A program made the translations under genes and the position numbers. Shown here piece after piece: positions 1-8,179 of a stretch of 64,000 nt of DNA. The notes under the pieces were generated by a model. That model worked only from the letters and a program-made list of their open reading frames with translations. It searched no databases and had not been told where the DNA came from. The DNA comes from an uncultured bacterium (GTDB lineage: Bacteria; Myxococcota_A; Polyangia; Polyangiales; Houyiibacteriaceae), in the NCBI GenBank assembly GCA_938024995.1, contig CALJDU010000045.1, positions 161,453-225,452 on the forward strand, written 5' to 3'. Numbering within the stretch: position 1 is the stretch's first letter; each line of letters begins with the position of its first letter.

Positions 1-775
1 CCCCGATGACCTTCGTTAGCACCACGGTCACGTTGTCGGGACCGCCGTTGTTGTTGGCGCGGTCGATGAGCGCGTCGGCGGTCTTTTGAAGGTCCCGCTC
101 GTGCCCCGCGACGATGTCTTCGATCTCTTGGTCCGTCGCGGGACCACAGAGGCCATCGCTGCACAGGACGTAGATATCGCCTGCCTGAGGTCGATCGAGC
201 GAAGTGTCGACCTTGACGGTTTCCTTCATTCCCAACGCCCGGACGATGACGTTCTTGTGCGGGAAGTTCTCGATCTCCTCCGGCGTGAGCCGCTTCATCT
301 TGATGTAGTCGTTCAGAAGGGAGTGATCCTCTGTCAGCTGATGAAGCTTGCCCTCCCGCATGCGGTAGAGACGCGAGTCCCCCACATGCGCGACAAGCAC
401 TCCATCATCCACGATGAGCATCCCGACGAACGTCGTACCCATCCCGCGAAGTTTAGGATCCCGCTGTGCCGCTTCGTAGATACGCAGATTCGCGAGCTTG
501 ATGCTCGTGATCAAACGGTTCTCTTCGTAGCCGCGCGACTTGTCCATTTTGTATGGCCAAGTCGCTTCGGGGTCCTGACTGGTTGCCCGGAAGAACTCGC
601 GGAGGGTGTCGATCGCCATCTGGCTTGCGACTTCCCCTGAGGCATGACCGCCCATGCCGTCGGCGACGACGTACAGATGGTCTTCCTCAATCACCGCGAA
701 GTTGTCTTCGTTGTGGCTGCGCTTCATGCCGACATGTGTATTGCCGGCTGCAAGCACTCTGGCTCTCGCTGCCAC
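1..775 (-). CDS. PP2C-type Ser/Thr protein phosphatase (3' end off window)
   Basis: Metal-dependent PPM/PP2C phosphatase of the Stp1/PrpC type, expected to reverse Hanks-kinase phosphorylation in the cytoplasm. About 258 residues are present. The ordered motifs are RSHNEDNF (19-26), VVADGMGGHASGE (36-48), RGMGTTFVG, VAHVGDSRLYR, EDHSLLND, CSDGLCGPATD and GGPDNVTVVL just before the window edge, so only the extreme C-terminus is missing. The metal-binding Asp residues (in ADGMGG, GDSR, SDGL, GPDN) are all present. The GTG at 773-775 has GGAGG four bases upstream and keeps the first strand before RSHNEDN; the internal ATG at residue 17 would remove it. Two Ser/Thr kinases lie in the same window (6.2-7.7 and 52.9-55.7 kb), but no kinase is adjacent. 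Confidence 0.95.
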   Translation of the reverse strand, partial: MAARARVLAAGNTHVGMKRSHNEDNFAVIEEDHLYVVADGMGGHASGEVASQMAIDTLREFFRATSQDPEATWPYKMDKSRGYEENRLITSIKLANLRIYEAAQRDPKLRGMGTTFVGMLIVDDGVLVAHVGDSRLYRMREGKLHQLTEDHSLLNDYIKMKRLTPEEIENFPHKNVIVRALGMKETVKVDTSLDRPQAGDIYVLCSDGLCGPATDQEIEDIVAGHERDLQKTADALIDRANNNGGPDNVTVVLTKVIG

Positions 776-1019
776 AAAACCTCCAAAAGCTGAGTGGTAT
801 CAGTGACCCTACAAATCGCGGCCGCGTGCCGTCAACAGTTCATCCGTTGGACGGGTCTTTCCCGGTTCTGCTGTATACCTGTTGCCCCTCGCTGGCTTTA
901 CACCCCTACGAGCGCCTTGTAGACGGCGTTTCATAGCGGTTCGGCGGCACAAAGGCCGTTTCTTCAACGGTCGCGGCCGTAGAGCGGCGAGATCCAATCG
1001 GGGAGAGAGGCACGAGACG

Positions 1020-1748
1020 GTGGGCCAAGAAGAGATCGAAGACGAGCTCCTCGCGATCACAAAGGAGATCGGCGCCGCGATTGCGTGGGAGCAGGAGATC
1101 GGGGGCACCTTCGGGTTGTCGCCGTCGAGTGTTCAGCTCGCCCCGATAGAGACGGAGCCGGTCGCGCCTGTGCCCGCGCCGTCCGTCGAGCCGGTCTCTC
1201 TCGAGGTCCTCGCGTCCGACGCCGCGCGCTGCACCGCCTGTGGTCTTCACCAAGGTCGCACCCAGTCCGTGTTCCATCGCGGCAATCCCAACGCTGAGCT
1301 CGCGTTCGTCGGGGAAGGGCCGGGGTACCACGAGGATCAGCAAGGGCTCCCCTTCGTCGGACGCGCCGGTGAGCTCCTCGACAAGATGGTGAAGGCCATG
1401 GGCTACGGCAAAGGCGAGGTCTACATCTGCAACGTCGTAAAGTGCCGGCCGCCCGAGAACCGCACGCCTGTGCTCGCCGAGGCCAAGGCGTGCGAGCCCT
1501 TCTTGGTTGGACAGCTGGAGATCGTGAAGCCCAAGATGATCGTCGCCCTGGGACGATGCGCCGCCGAGAATCTCGGCCTGACCGAGCCCGGCGCGCGGGG
1601 CTGGCGAGGAAAAATGGGAGAGTGGAACAAGATCCCCGTCATGCCGACGTACCACCCGGCGTTCCTCCTCCGGAGTCCGCAGTTCAAGCGCCAGGTCTGG
1701 GGTGACCTTCAGGCCGTGATGAAGGCGCTGGGGCGAACGCCCGCCTAG
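1020..1748 (+). CDS. udg: Family 4 uracil-DNA glycosylase (Fe-S type)
   Basis: Removes uracil from DNA in base-excision repair. The 242-residue protein has the family-4 marks: Cys71 and Cys74 (CTACGL), Cys142 (KCRPPENRTP) and Cys158 (ACEPF) as the 4Fe-4S ligands, the uracil-pocket motif GEGPG (98-102), and the C-terminal HPAFLLR motif (His212). Residues 35-62 form a Pro/Glu-rich linker before the first cysteine pair, common in this family. The frame is open back to 882, but the GTG at 1020 is preferred: GGGAGAGAGG lies about 10 bases upstream and the residues encoded further upstream are Arg-rich and unlike the family. A strong hairpin terminator follows the stop directly. Confidence 0.92.
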   Translation: MGQEEIEDELLAITKEIGAAIAWEQEIGGTFGLSPSSVQLAPIETEPVAPVPAPSVEPVSLEVLASDAARCTACGLHQGRTQSVFHRGNPNAELAFVGEGPGYHEDQQGLPFVGRAGELLDKMVKAMGYGKGEVYICNVVKCRPPENRTPVLAEAKACEPFLVGQLEIVKPKMIVALGRCAAENLGLTEPGARGWRGKMGEWNKIPVMPTYHPAFLLRSPQFKRQVWGDLQAVMKALGRTPA

Positions 1749-1749
1749 C

Positions 1750-1793
1750 AGGTCGCGAAAACTCACTCGCGCGCTTTTCGCGACCTTTCTTTT
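1750..1793 (+). terminator. Rho-independent terminator after udg
   Basis: Perfect 12-bp stem AGGTCGCGAAAA (1750-1761) / TTTTCGCGACCT (1775-1786) with a 13-base loop, followed by TTCTTTT. It starts two bases after the udg stop codon. Confidence 0.85.
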
Positions 1794-1836
1794 GCTCAAC
1801 GGATCGCCTTCGCGCCACGCGCCCTCTAGACTTCAG

Positions 1837-3354
1837 ATGACCCCTTCCATGAACGACGACGAACTCCTCGATGACCTCCTGTTGGACCTGCCTCCGATGG
1901 GCGCCAGTGATGACGATCCGCTCTTTTCCGATGAGGAGTCGCTGATCGCCGGGATCGAGTTCTCGAGTGATGAAAATGTCGGGCTCGATGACGAAGAGGG
2001 GCTGGAGGATGACGTGGATCCCGCGTCGTTCCTCGACCTCGGTTCCTCGAGCGACGAGACCCACGACGGCGGTGACCTCAAGTCCGCGGCGCTCGATCTC
2101 GACCTTTTGGAAGGCTACGCGGACGGCGCGGAGTACGGCCTCGTCGTGGACAGCGACGCGCCCTCGCTCGACGAGTGGGAAGATGACTTCGAGGGAACGA
2201 CGGAGACGACGTCCGTGCGGGAAGACGACGGCGAGCTCGGCGTCGAAGATGAGTTCACGATCGTTGGCGATGATGACGACGACTCGGGGCTCCCGCCGCT
2301 CGCTCGAATCGGCGACGAGGAAGACGAAGAGGAGGTCGCGGCCGACCTCGATCTCGCGCTCGACGGCGAGGTCGACTCGAGCGGTTACGGCTTTGAGCAT
2401 GAGGCGCGTCTCTCGGGGCAGTCGCTGCCTCCCGGCGCTCCCCAGCAAGTTCAGTTCCTCGGGCTCGACGCCCCGATTCACTCTCTCTTCGCGACCGAAG
2501 AAGGCGATGCGTACGTCGTCGCCGGAGGCCTGTATCGCGTGGGCGCGGGCGCGCTTCATGAGCTCCCCGCCGAGGGCCTGGCCGCCGGCGAGATCACCTC
2601 CGTGGCTGCGCTCGCGAACGTCCTGGTCGTCGGCACAGCGGCGTCGGGGACCTGGCGCTCAACCGACGGCGGCGCCTCGTTTCTGCCCGCGAACCGATGG
2701 CGGCGCGGGCGAAGCTTTGCGCCGTGCTCTCCTTGCTTTGTCACGGCGCAGCAGTCCCGCTTGTGGATGCGCGTGCAGGGCGGAGCGCTCTTTCGGAGCG
2801 ATGACTTCGGCGAGTCCTGGGAAGGTCCGGTCCTCCCATCGCCTGTGGTCGCCGCGCGGGGCTCGCACGGGTCCCTCGTCGCGCTCTGCGTCACAGCGAC
2901 CGGGGCGATGATTACGCGTACGGAAGACTCGGGACGTCACTGGGTGGGTCGCTCAGTGCCGCTGACCTCGCGCGCGGACGATTACTTCGTCGACGTGGCA
3001 GGCGATCTGCTCGTCGCGGGCGCGGTGGGTGACCCTGCAGGCGGGCAGATCAGCCGAGACGACGGCAAGACCTTCACGCGGCTCGATGGCTTGCCGCGGA
3101 TGGGGCCCGCGCGGCTCTTTACGCGCGGAGGCGAAACGGTTCTCGAGACCGTGGTGTCGCTTCGTCCAGACGCGCCCGGCGAGGTCGTGATTCGGCGCGG
3201 TCCGGACGGAGACGCGTTGCTCTTTGACGCGCGAGAGTCGTCGCCCCGCGCGGGTGCCGTGCTCGATCTAGCGCCCGTTCCGGGTGGGCTCTTGGTCGCG
3301 ACCGACCGCGGGCTCTTCATGGTGCACGAGACCGGTGAGGCAGACGCGGCGTGA
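1837..3354 (+). CDS. Acidic protein with Asp-box (BNR-like) propeller repeats
   Basis: Function not recognised. The first ~200 residues are extremely acidic (long Asp/Glu runs) with no signal peptide, so the protein is probably cytoplasmic. From about residue 210 it resembles a beta-propeller with Asp-box repeats S-x-D-x-G-x-[ST]-[FW]: STDGGASF (~275), SDDFGESW (~321), TEDSGRHW (~361) and SRDDGKTF (~405). Propellers of this class occur in sialidases and in Ycf48/sortilin-like scaffolds; no catalytic residues of sialidases are seen. ATG at 1837 is chosen (MTPSMNDD); ATG 1849 is equally possible. The stop overlaps the GTG of the next gene, so the three genes 1837-6295 are probably co-transcribed and translationally coupled. 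Confidence 0.75.
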   Translation: MTPSMNDDELLDDLLLDLPPMGASDDDPLFSDEESLIAGIEFSSDENVGLDDEEGLEDDVDPASFLDLGSSSDETHDGGDLKSAALDLDLLEGYADGAEYGLVVDSDAPSLDEWEDDFEGTTETTSVREDDGELGVEDEFTIVGDDDDDSGLPPLARIGDEEDEEEVAADLDLALDGEVDSSGYGFEHEARLSGQSLPPGAPQQVQFLGLDAPIHSLFATEEGDAYVVAGGLYRVGAGALHELPAEGLAAGEITSVAALANVLVVGTAASGTWRSTDGGASFLPANRWRRGRSFAPCSPCFVTAQQSRLWMRVQGGALFRSDDFGESWEGPVLPSPVVAARGSHGSLVALCVTATGAMITRTEDSGRHWVGRSVPLTSRADDYFVDVAGDLLVAGAVGDPAGGQISRDDGKTFTRLDGLPRMGPARLFTRGGETVLETVVSLRPDAPGEVVIRRGPDGDALLFDARESSPRAGAVLDLAPVPGGLLVATDRGLFMVHETGEADAA

Positions 3355-5117
3355 GCGAAGCGCGCCTCAGCAAGCTGCGAGCGGGTCTCGCGCGCGGGCT
3401 CGGACAGGGCGAAGAGGACGTACGTCAGACGCTCGGGATGGCCGACGCGAGCGATCGGGACGCGGCGCGCGCGTTGGTTCAAATCGTCTTCGCGTGTGAG
3501 CTCGCGGAAGTGGGCTCGCATCAACCTCGGCGTGACCCCGCTCCCGTCGCCCCGAGCGACGACGCGTCTGCGAAGACCGACGCCGTCGATCATGTTCGCG
3601 TGGGTTCGGACGACGGCGCGTCGATGGACAAGCTCGAGGACCTGCGGACCTTGGTTGGCTTTCTTCGCGCCGGCACCCGTCTCCAGCGCCGTGCCGCGCT
3701 CACGCGTCTCTCCGAGCGGCTCGCGGAACCGAAGGGCATCCCGAACGAACAGGTGCGGCTCGCGACGGACACGCTGACCTCGATCCGTGACGCGTCGCTC
3801 GCGTATGAACTGTCGAAGGCGCGGGAGTCGCTCCCCGGGGCGGTAGGGCGGAGCGCTCGTGCAGCGAGTGAGCAGTGGCGCAAGCGTGCGGCCAAGATCC
3901 AGCTGGAAGAGTTCTGGGACGGCGTCGACCCCTACGACCCGATCCTGTCGCTTCCCGTGGAGCACCGCGGCGAGCTCTTCCTTCGCGTGCGCGACCTCCC
4001 GGATGACATCAGCGCCCATCTGGGCGCGGTGATCGAAGGGGGCGATGGTGTTTCGACGACCGGCGCGCGACGGGAGCTCGTCGAGATGTTGCGCTATGGC
4101 GGCGACCCTCGTCTCGTCCCGGCGCTGGTGTCCGCGCTTCGCGACCAAGACCCTGGTATCCGGATGAGCGCCGCGAGCGCGCTGGGTCACATCGACGATC
4201 CACGCGTCAGCCGGGCCTTGGTCGATGCGTACGACCGCGTGATGGTCGACGAGCAGCGGGTCGCGCTGGCCGGCGCGCTCGGCGCCACCGGGGATCGACG
4301 CGGCGCGGAGTACGTGCGCTCGGTATTGGTTGAGGCGGACGCTCCGCGAACGATCGTTGGCGCGCTCGAGGCGAGCGCCGATCTCTTCGGGGTCGAGGAC
4401 TCGCTCGCGGTCGCGGAGCACCTGCAAGCGGAAGAGCGCACGGTGGTGGAGCAAGCGGTCCGCACGCTTGGCCGGACCGCGGATGCGCGCGCGCTCGGTC
4501 CCCTGGCGGAGCTGGCGGCCAAGACGCGAGTCCCCGCGTTGCGCGCAGAGATCGAAGAAGCCGAACGCGCGATCATCGCGCGGATGGAGCTACGCGGTGA
4601 AGAGGTCGAGCGCGTCGAGATGACCGCGCGGGAAGAGGAGCCCAAGGAGCGCTCCCGCTTCGGGTTTCGCGCGTACTGGGACCTCTTGATCGGCCACATG
4701 TGGCTCGCCCTCGGCGCGATGGGAGCCGCGATCAAGCGGTACGAGTCGAGCGCCGAGCGCCGACCCGGTTGGGGCGCTCCGCTGGTCTCTATGGCGATGG
4801 CGTACTCGGGGCGGGAGCAACACGCTCAGGCGCTGAGCGCGTTCCGGCGCGCCTCGGAGAGCGACCGCAGGCGGGTGGAGCGCAACCCGCTCTATGCACA
4901 CGCCATGGCGCTCGCGTACCTAAGGCGCGCAGAGGAGCTCGAGATCGACGGTCGAGTCGACGTCGCGCGCGGACTGATCGGCGAAGTTCTCGCGATGGAT
5001 CTGCGACGCGCGCCGAGCTCGATTCGTATCGAGCTGGATGTCCGCCGAAACCGTCTCCATGATCCCAAGACGCGAGCGCTCTCTCGGGCTTCCCGCCGCG
5101 CGCCGAGGCTCGCGTGA
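3351..5117 (+). CDS. HEAT-repeat / TPR-like protein
   Basis: 588 residues, no signal peptide, function unknown. The centre (about 240-420) carries HEAT-like repeats, best seen as GGDPRLVPALVSALRDQDP, then IRMSAASALGHIDDPRV and ARALGPLAELAAKTRVPALR. The C-terminal third, after the aromatic segment FRAYWDLLIGHMWLALGAMG, reads like TPR helices (AAIKRYESSAERRP, YSGREQHAQALSAFRRA, ALAYLRRAEELEIDGRVDVAR). Both modules are protein-interaction scaffolds, so a platform role is likely. It starts with GTG inside the previous stop and ends four bases into the next gene. Confidence 0.8.
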   Translation: MSEARLSKLRAGLARGLGQGEEDVRQTLGMADASDRDAARALVQIVFACELAEVGSHQPRRDPAPVAPSDDASAKTDAVDHVRVGSDDGASMDKLEDLRTLVGFLRAGTRLQRRAALTRLSERLAEPKGIPNEQVRLATDTLTSIRDASLAYELSKARESLPGAVGRSARAASEQWRKRAAKIQLEEFWDGVDPYDPILSLPVEHRGELFLRVRDLPDDISAHLGAVIEGGDGVSTTGARRELVEMLRYGGDPRLVPALVSALRDQDPGIRMSAASALGHIDDPRVSRALVDAYDRVMVDEQRVALAGALGATGDRRGAEYVRSVLVEADAPRTIVGALEASADLFGVEDSLAVAEHLQAEERTVVEQAVRTLGRTADARALGPLAELAAKTRVPALRAEIEEAERAIIARMELRGEEVERVEMTAREEEPKERSRFGFRAYWDLLIGHMWLALGAMGAAIKRYESSAERRPGWGAPLVSMAMAYSGREQHAQALSAFRRASESDRRRVERNPLYAHAMALAYLRRAEELEIDGRVDVARGLIGEVLAMDLRRAPSSIRIELDVRRNRLHDPKTRALSRASRRAPRLA

Positions 5118-6295
5118 GTGATCTCGACGCGGTCGCGGCGATGCGGGCCGCGGGCCTCAGCCGCATCACCTTTGAGCTTAGTCGCGACGGCAAAGAGGAG
5201 CTGGTCGTGGTCACAGCGCGCGAGGACGAGCTCGTCTGCGTGTCGAGCGATGGCGCGACCGACGGGGCACACATCGCGGCCGCTCGCGCGCTGCTCGCGA
5301 CCCTGTCGTTCGAGAGCGCCGACCTCGGCGTCGCTCCCGCGCCCAAGCCGACCGTTGTCGCCGCCGCCAACGCGGACATCGCGGTCGCCGACGCGCTCGA
5401 TGATCTGCTCACCGCGATCATCCGCGCGGGGATCGATGAGGCGGAAGACTCGCCCGCGGTCAAAGAAGCGATAAAGCGGATCACCTCGTTGCGCGAACCG
5501 CTCCCGCTCGGCCTTTCTCGGTTCGTCGGGCGCCTTCGCTTTGCGCTGCGTACGCATGAGCTCACGGTTGTTGCCCGGCTCCTCGATGGCGCCTCTCGTC
5601 TTGTCGGGAACCTGCGGTCTGGAACGCGCTCCGAGGACGAACGCGTTCGCCTCTCCGCGTGGCTGGATCGCGGGCGCGTCTACGAGACGATCCACGATCG
5701 CGTATTGGTGGAGGTCGGCCGGGAGTGGGTCGACGGGGTGGAGCCGGCGAGCATCGAGCGTCGCTACCTCGCCCACATCGGCGATGGCGAGGTGTTCGTC
5801 GAGGAGCGCGCGCGCGACCAGCAGAGCTCTGTTGGGAGCTGCCCGCGCTATGTCCGCGTGGGCCTGGCGGAGGTAGAGCAAGGACCGCTCCCGCGTCGGA
5901 TTCGGCTCCTTCAATACGCCGCGTCTCCAACAGTGCGAGAGGGGCGGTTTCGGGAGCTCGGCGAGCTCGCGAACACGGAGTTCGAGGAGCTCGCGTTCAG
6001 TTTTCGCTACGACCTGAAGTCGTTCCCCGCGCTGACCGAGCCGTTCGTGCTGGTCGCGCCCAATCGCTGCGAGTTCGAAGGCGAACAGCTGGTCTTGATC
6101 GACGCGGAGTCACGCCCGCTTCCGATCGCGCAGGATGGGGAGGGGACGGCGGCGCTCTTGTCGGAGATCGTTCGGGCGAGGGACGTGCTCTTCCTCGCGG
6201 GTCGCGTTATCGACCGCGCCGGCGCGCTTGTGTTCGTGCCGTTCTCCGTGGTGTCTCGCGAGAACGGCGCGCTCGCGTTCCATCGCCTCCGCTGA
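5114..6295 (+). CDS. Conserved-looking protein of unknown function
   Basis: 393 residues, soluble, no signal peptide or transmembrane segment and no family recognised. It is third in the overlapping set that begins at 1837 (GTGA overlap with the HEAT gene), so it probably works with the acidic propeller and HEAT proteins. The N-terminal ~70 residues look like a small alpha/beta unit (ITFELSRDGKEELVVVTARE); the middle is helical; the C-terminal part is beta-rich (FEGEQLVLIDAESRPLPIAQDG). Its last 89 bases overlap, on the opposite strand, the 3' end of the kinase gene at 6207-7679. Confidence 0.75.
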   Translation: MSDLDAVAAMRAAGLSRITFELSRDGKEELVVVTAREDELVCVSSDGATDGAHIAAARALLATLSFESADLGVAPAPKPTVVAAANADIAVADALDDLLTAIIRAGIDEAEDSPAVKEAIKRITSLREPLPLGLSRFVGRLRFALRTHELTVVARLLDGASRLVGNLRSGTRSEDERVRLSAWLDRGRVYETIHDRVLVEVGREWVDGVEPASIERRYLAHIGDGEVFVEERARDQQSSVGSCPRYVRVGLAEVEQGPLPRRIRLLQYAASPTVREGRFRELGELANTEFEELAFSFRYDLKSFPALTEPFVLVAPNRCEFEGEQLVLIDAESRPLPIAQDGEGTAALLSEIVRARDVLFLAGRVIDRAGALVFVPFSVVSRENGALAFHRLR

Positions 6296-7679
6296 CGGTT
6301 CGCTTACGCGTCTGTCCGCGCGACTCTTCGCCCCAGTAGCCGAGCGCGCCAGCGACGAGCGCGATCGCGATCGTGAGCGTCGCCGTCGCGCCGAGCGCGG
6401 CGTCAAGCCATACGCCGCCTGCGCGCGCGAGCAAATCGAGCGAAGCGAAACACACCAAAAACGAGACGACCGCTGCGCGAAGCGAGCGACCGCGGAGCCG
6501 CGAGGTGGCCATGAACGCGAGCAAGACGGCCGCGAACGCCGCGACGACGGAGCCGACGCGGAATCCGGTGTCGAGCGGGAGCGGGCCGCGCTCAGCGACC
6601 GCGATGCCTGCGCTCGTCCCGGCCGCGATCAGCAGCCCCACGAACGCCCCTGGAGACAGCTCCGCGCGAGGAGCATCAGACGACGCTGGAGCGCGACGCG
6701 TGAGCCGCTCGGCGCTCCGCTCTTCGGTCACCCGCGCGAGCGCCGCGTCGAGGGCGAAAACGTCTGGGAAGCGATCTTGCGCGTCGCGGGCCATCGCCCG
6801 TTCCATCACCGCGACCACCCGTTCGTCGAGCGAGGGGTTGTAGGCGCGCGCGGGCGTTGGCGCTTCGTGAAGGAGCTTCCCGAGCGTCCCGGCGGCGGTT
6901 CCCGCCACGTAAGGCGCGTGACCGGTCAGCATGCGATAGAGGATCGCGCCCACCCCGTAGACATCGGCGCGCACGCTGACGCTCTTGGAGCCGACAGCTT
7001 GCTCGGGAGGCATGTACGCAGGAGTGCCCACGACCGCGCCGGTCTGCGTGAGGTCGGCCGCGTCCATGAGCTTCGCGACGCCGAAGTCGAGGAGCTTTAT
7101 GTGGACCTGTCCTGCCTCTTCGCAGAGGAAGACGTTGGACGGTTTGAGGTCGCGGTGGATCACCTGTCGGGTGTGCGCGGCCTTGAGCCCGGCGCAGACC
7201 TCGCGCGCGATGCGGAGCGCGTCAGCGATGGGGAGGGTGGGATCGCGATCGAGGCGCGACTTGAGGTCCTCGCCGTCGAGCTTCTCGGTCACCATGCACG
7301 GTCGACCGTCGTGCACGCGCGCGACGTCCAGCACCGCGACCACGTGCCGGCTCCTCACCCGACTCGCCGCGAGCGCTTCCCGTTCGAATCGCGCGACCGC
7401 GCCGTCGTCATGTGCGTAGTGCGCGTGGACCACTTTGACGACCACCCGTGAGCGGAGACGGGTGTGCTCCGCCTCGTAGAGTCGGCCCATGCCGCCGCGA
7501 GCGATCACGCGGAGCAGCCGGTAGGAGCTCGCGACGATCTCTCCGACGAGAGGATCGTCGGGGGTCCGCTCGCCGAGCGGGGTCTCGTCGTCTGGGCAGA
7601 CGGTGTGCGAGTCGCGGAAGCGCCGACCGCACGTGGGACACGCGCGCGAGTAGGTCGGGCTGGGCGCGCCATCTTGCAC
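6207..7679 (-). CDS. Membrane Ser/Thr protein kinase (Hanks type) with N-terminal zinc ribbon
   Basis: 490 residues. A short ribbon (CPTC at 15-18, then CPDD) precedes a complete kinase domain: glycine loop ARGGMGRLYEAE, catalytic Lys in VVVKVVHAH, HRDLKPSNVF, DFGVAK, GTPAYMPPEQ and RADVYGVGAILYRMLTG. Four hydrophobic segments follow (GAFVGLLIAAGTSAGIAVA, VGSVVAAFAAVLLAFMATS, AAVVSFLVCFASLDLLA, TATLTIAIALVAGALGYW), placing the kinase at the inner membrane with no large extracytoplasmic sensor. The GTG at 7677-7679 is used. The last ~40 residues are Arg/Thr-rich and low in complexity and are encoded antisense to the neighbouring gene's 3' end, as if an original stop had been lost. Confidence 0.95.
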   Translation of the reverse strand: MQDGAPSPTYSRACPTCGRRFRDSHTVCPDDETPLGERTPDDPLVGEIVASSYRLLRVIARGGMGRLYEAEHTRLRSRVVVKVVHAHYAHDDGAVARFEREALAASRVRSRHVVAVLDVARVHDGRPCMVTEKLDGEDLKSRLDRDPTLPIADALRIAREVCAGLKAAHTRQVIHRDLKPSNVFLCEEAGQVHIKLLDFGVAKLMDAADLTQTGAVVGTPAYMPPEQAVGSKSVSVRADVYGVGAILYRMLTGHAPYVAGTAAGTLGKLLHEAPTPARAYNPSLDERVVAVMERAMARDAQDRFPDVFALDAALARVTEERSAERLTRRAPASSDAPRAELSPGAFVGLLIAAGTSAGIAVAERGPLPLDTGFRVGSVVAAFAAVLLAFMATSRLRGRSLRAAVVSFLVCFASLDLLARAGGVWLDAALGATATLTIAIALVAGALGYWGEESRGQTRKRTVSGGDGTRARRSRETPRRTARTQARRRGR

Positions 7680-7840
7680 CTCGCGACGCTACCCAGCTGT
7701 GCTCCGGAAGTCAGAAAAGCGGCAAGCATGTACGAGCAGCGCGCTGGGACCTTCTCGCGTCCTTCGCTGCAGGGCGCAGATAGGCCGCGAATGCGCACGG
7801 AGCGCTAACCCATCTCGGCAGGCTATGGCATACGTGAGCC

Positions 7841-8179
7841 ATGGCGGACGAGACCTATTACGCGCCCGAAGACCTCGGGAAGTTCGGACAGATCGGCGAA
7901 AACGCGCCCGAGCTCGCGAAGAAGTTCTTTGATTGGTACGGCGCGGTGTTTGAGGACGGCGCGCTCTCGGCGCGCGAGAAGTCCCTCATCGCGCTGGCGG
8001 TTTCCCACGCGGTCCAGTGTCCTTACTGCATCGACGCCTATTCAAAAGATGCGCTCGAGAAGGGCGCGGACCTCGATCAGATGACGGAAGCGGTTCACGT
8101 GTCCGCGGCGATTCGAGGAGGCGCGGCGCTGGTGCACGGGGTGCAGATGCGCAACCACGCGACGAAGCTGAGCATGTAA
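7841..8179 (+). CDS. CMD/AhpD-like protein, arsenosugar-associated peroxidase-like family
   Basis: 112-residue carboxymuconolactone-decarboxylase/AhpD-fold protein with the redox motif CPYC in HAVQCPYCIDAYSKDAL (about 61-64). It resembles the family called arsenosugar biosynthesis-associated peroxidase-like protein, which travels with the radical SAM protein ArsS and in some bacteria has selenocysteine in this motif; here both positions are cysteine codons. The next gene, arsS, starts inside this gene's stop (TAATG), so the two are translationally coupled. The actual reaction of this small protein is not established; a thiol-redox or peroxidase role is inferred from the motif. Confidence 0.88.
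   Translation: MADETYYAPEDLGKFGQIGENAPELAKKFFDWYGAVFEDGALSAREKSLIALAVSHAVQCPYCIDAYSKDALEKGADLDQMTEAVHVSAAIRGGAALVHGVQMRNHATKLSM

Noticed and set aside
6135..7451. Long plus-strand frame across the kinase gene
   Set aside because: It is antisense to a fully motif-supported kinase; the product is Arg-rich without any domain.
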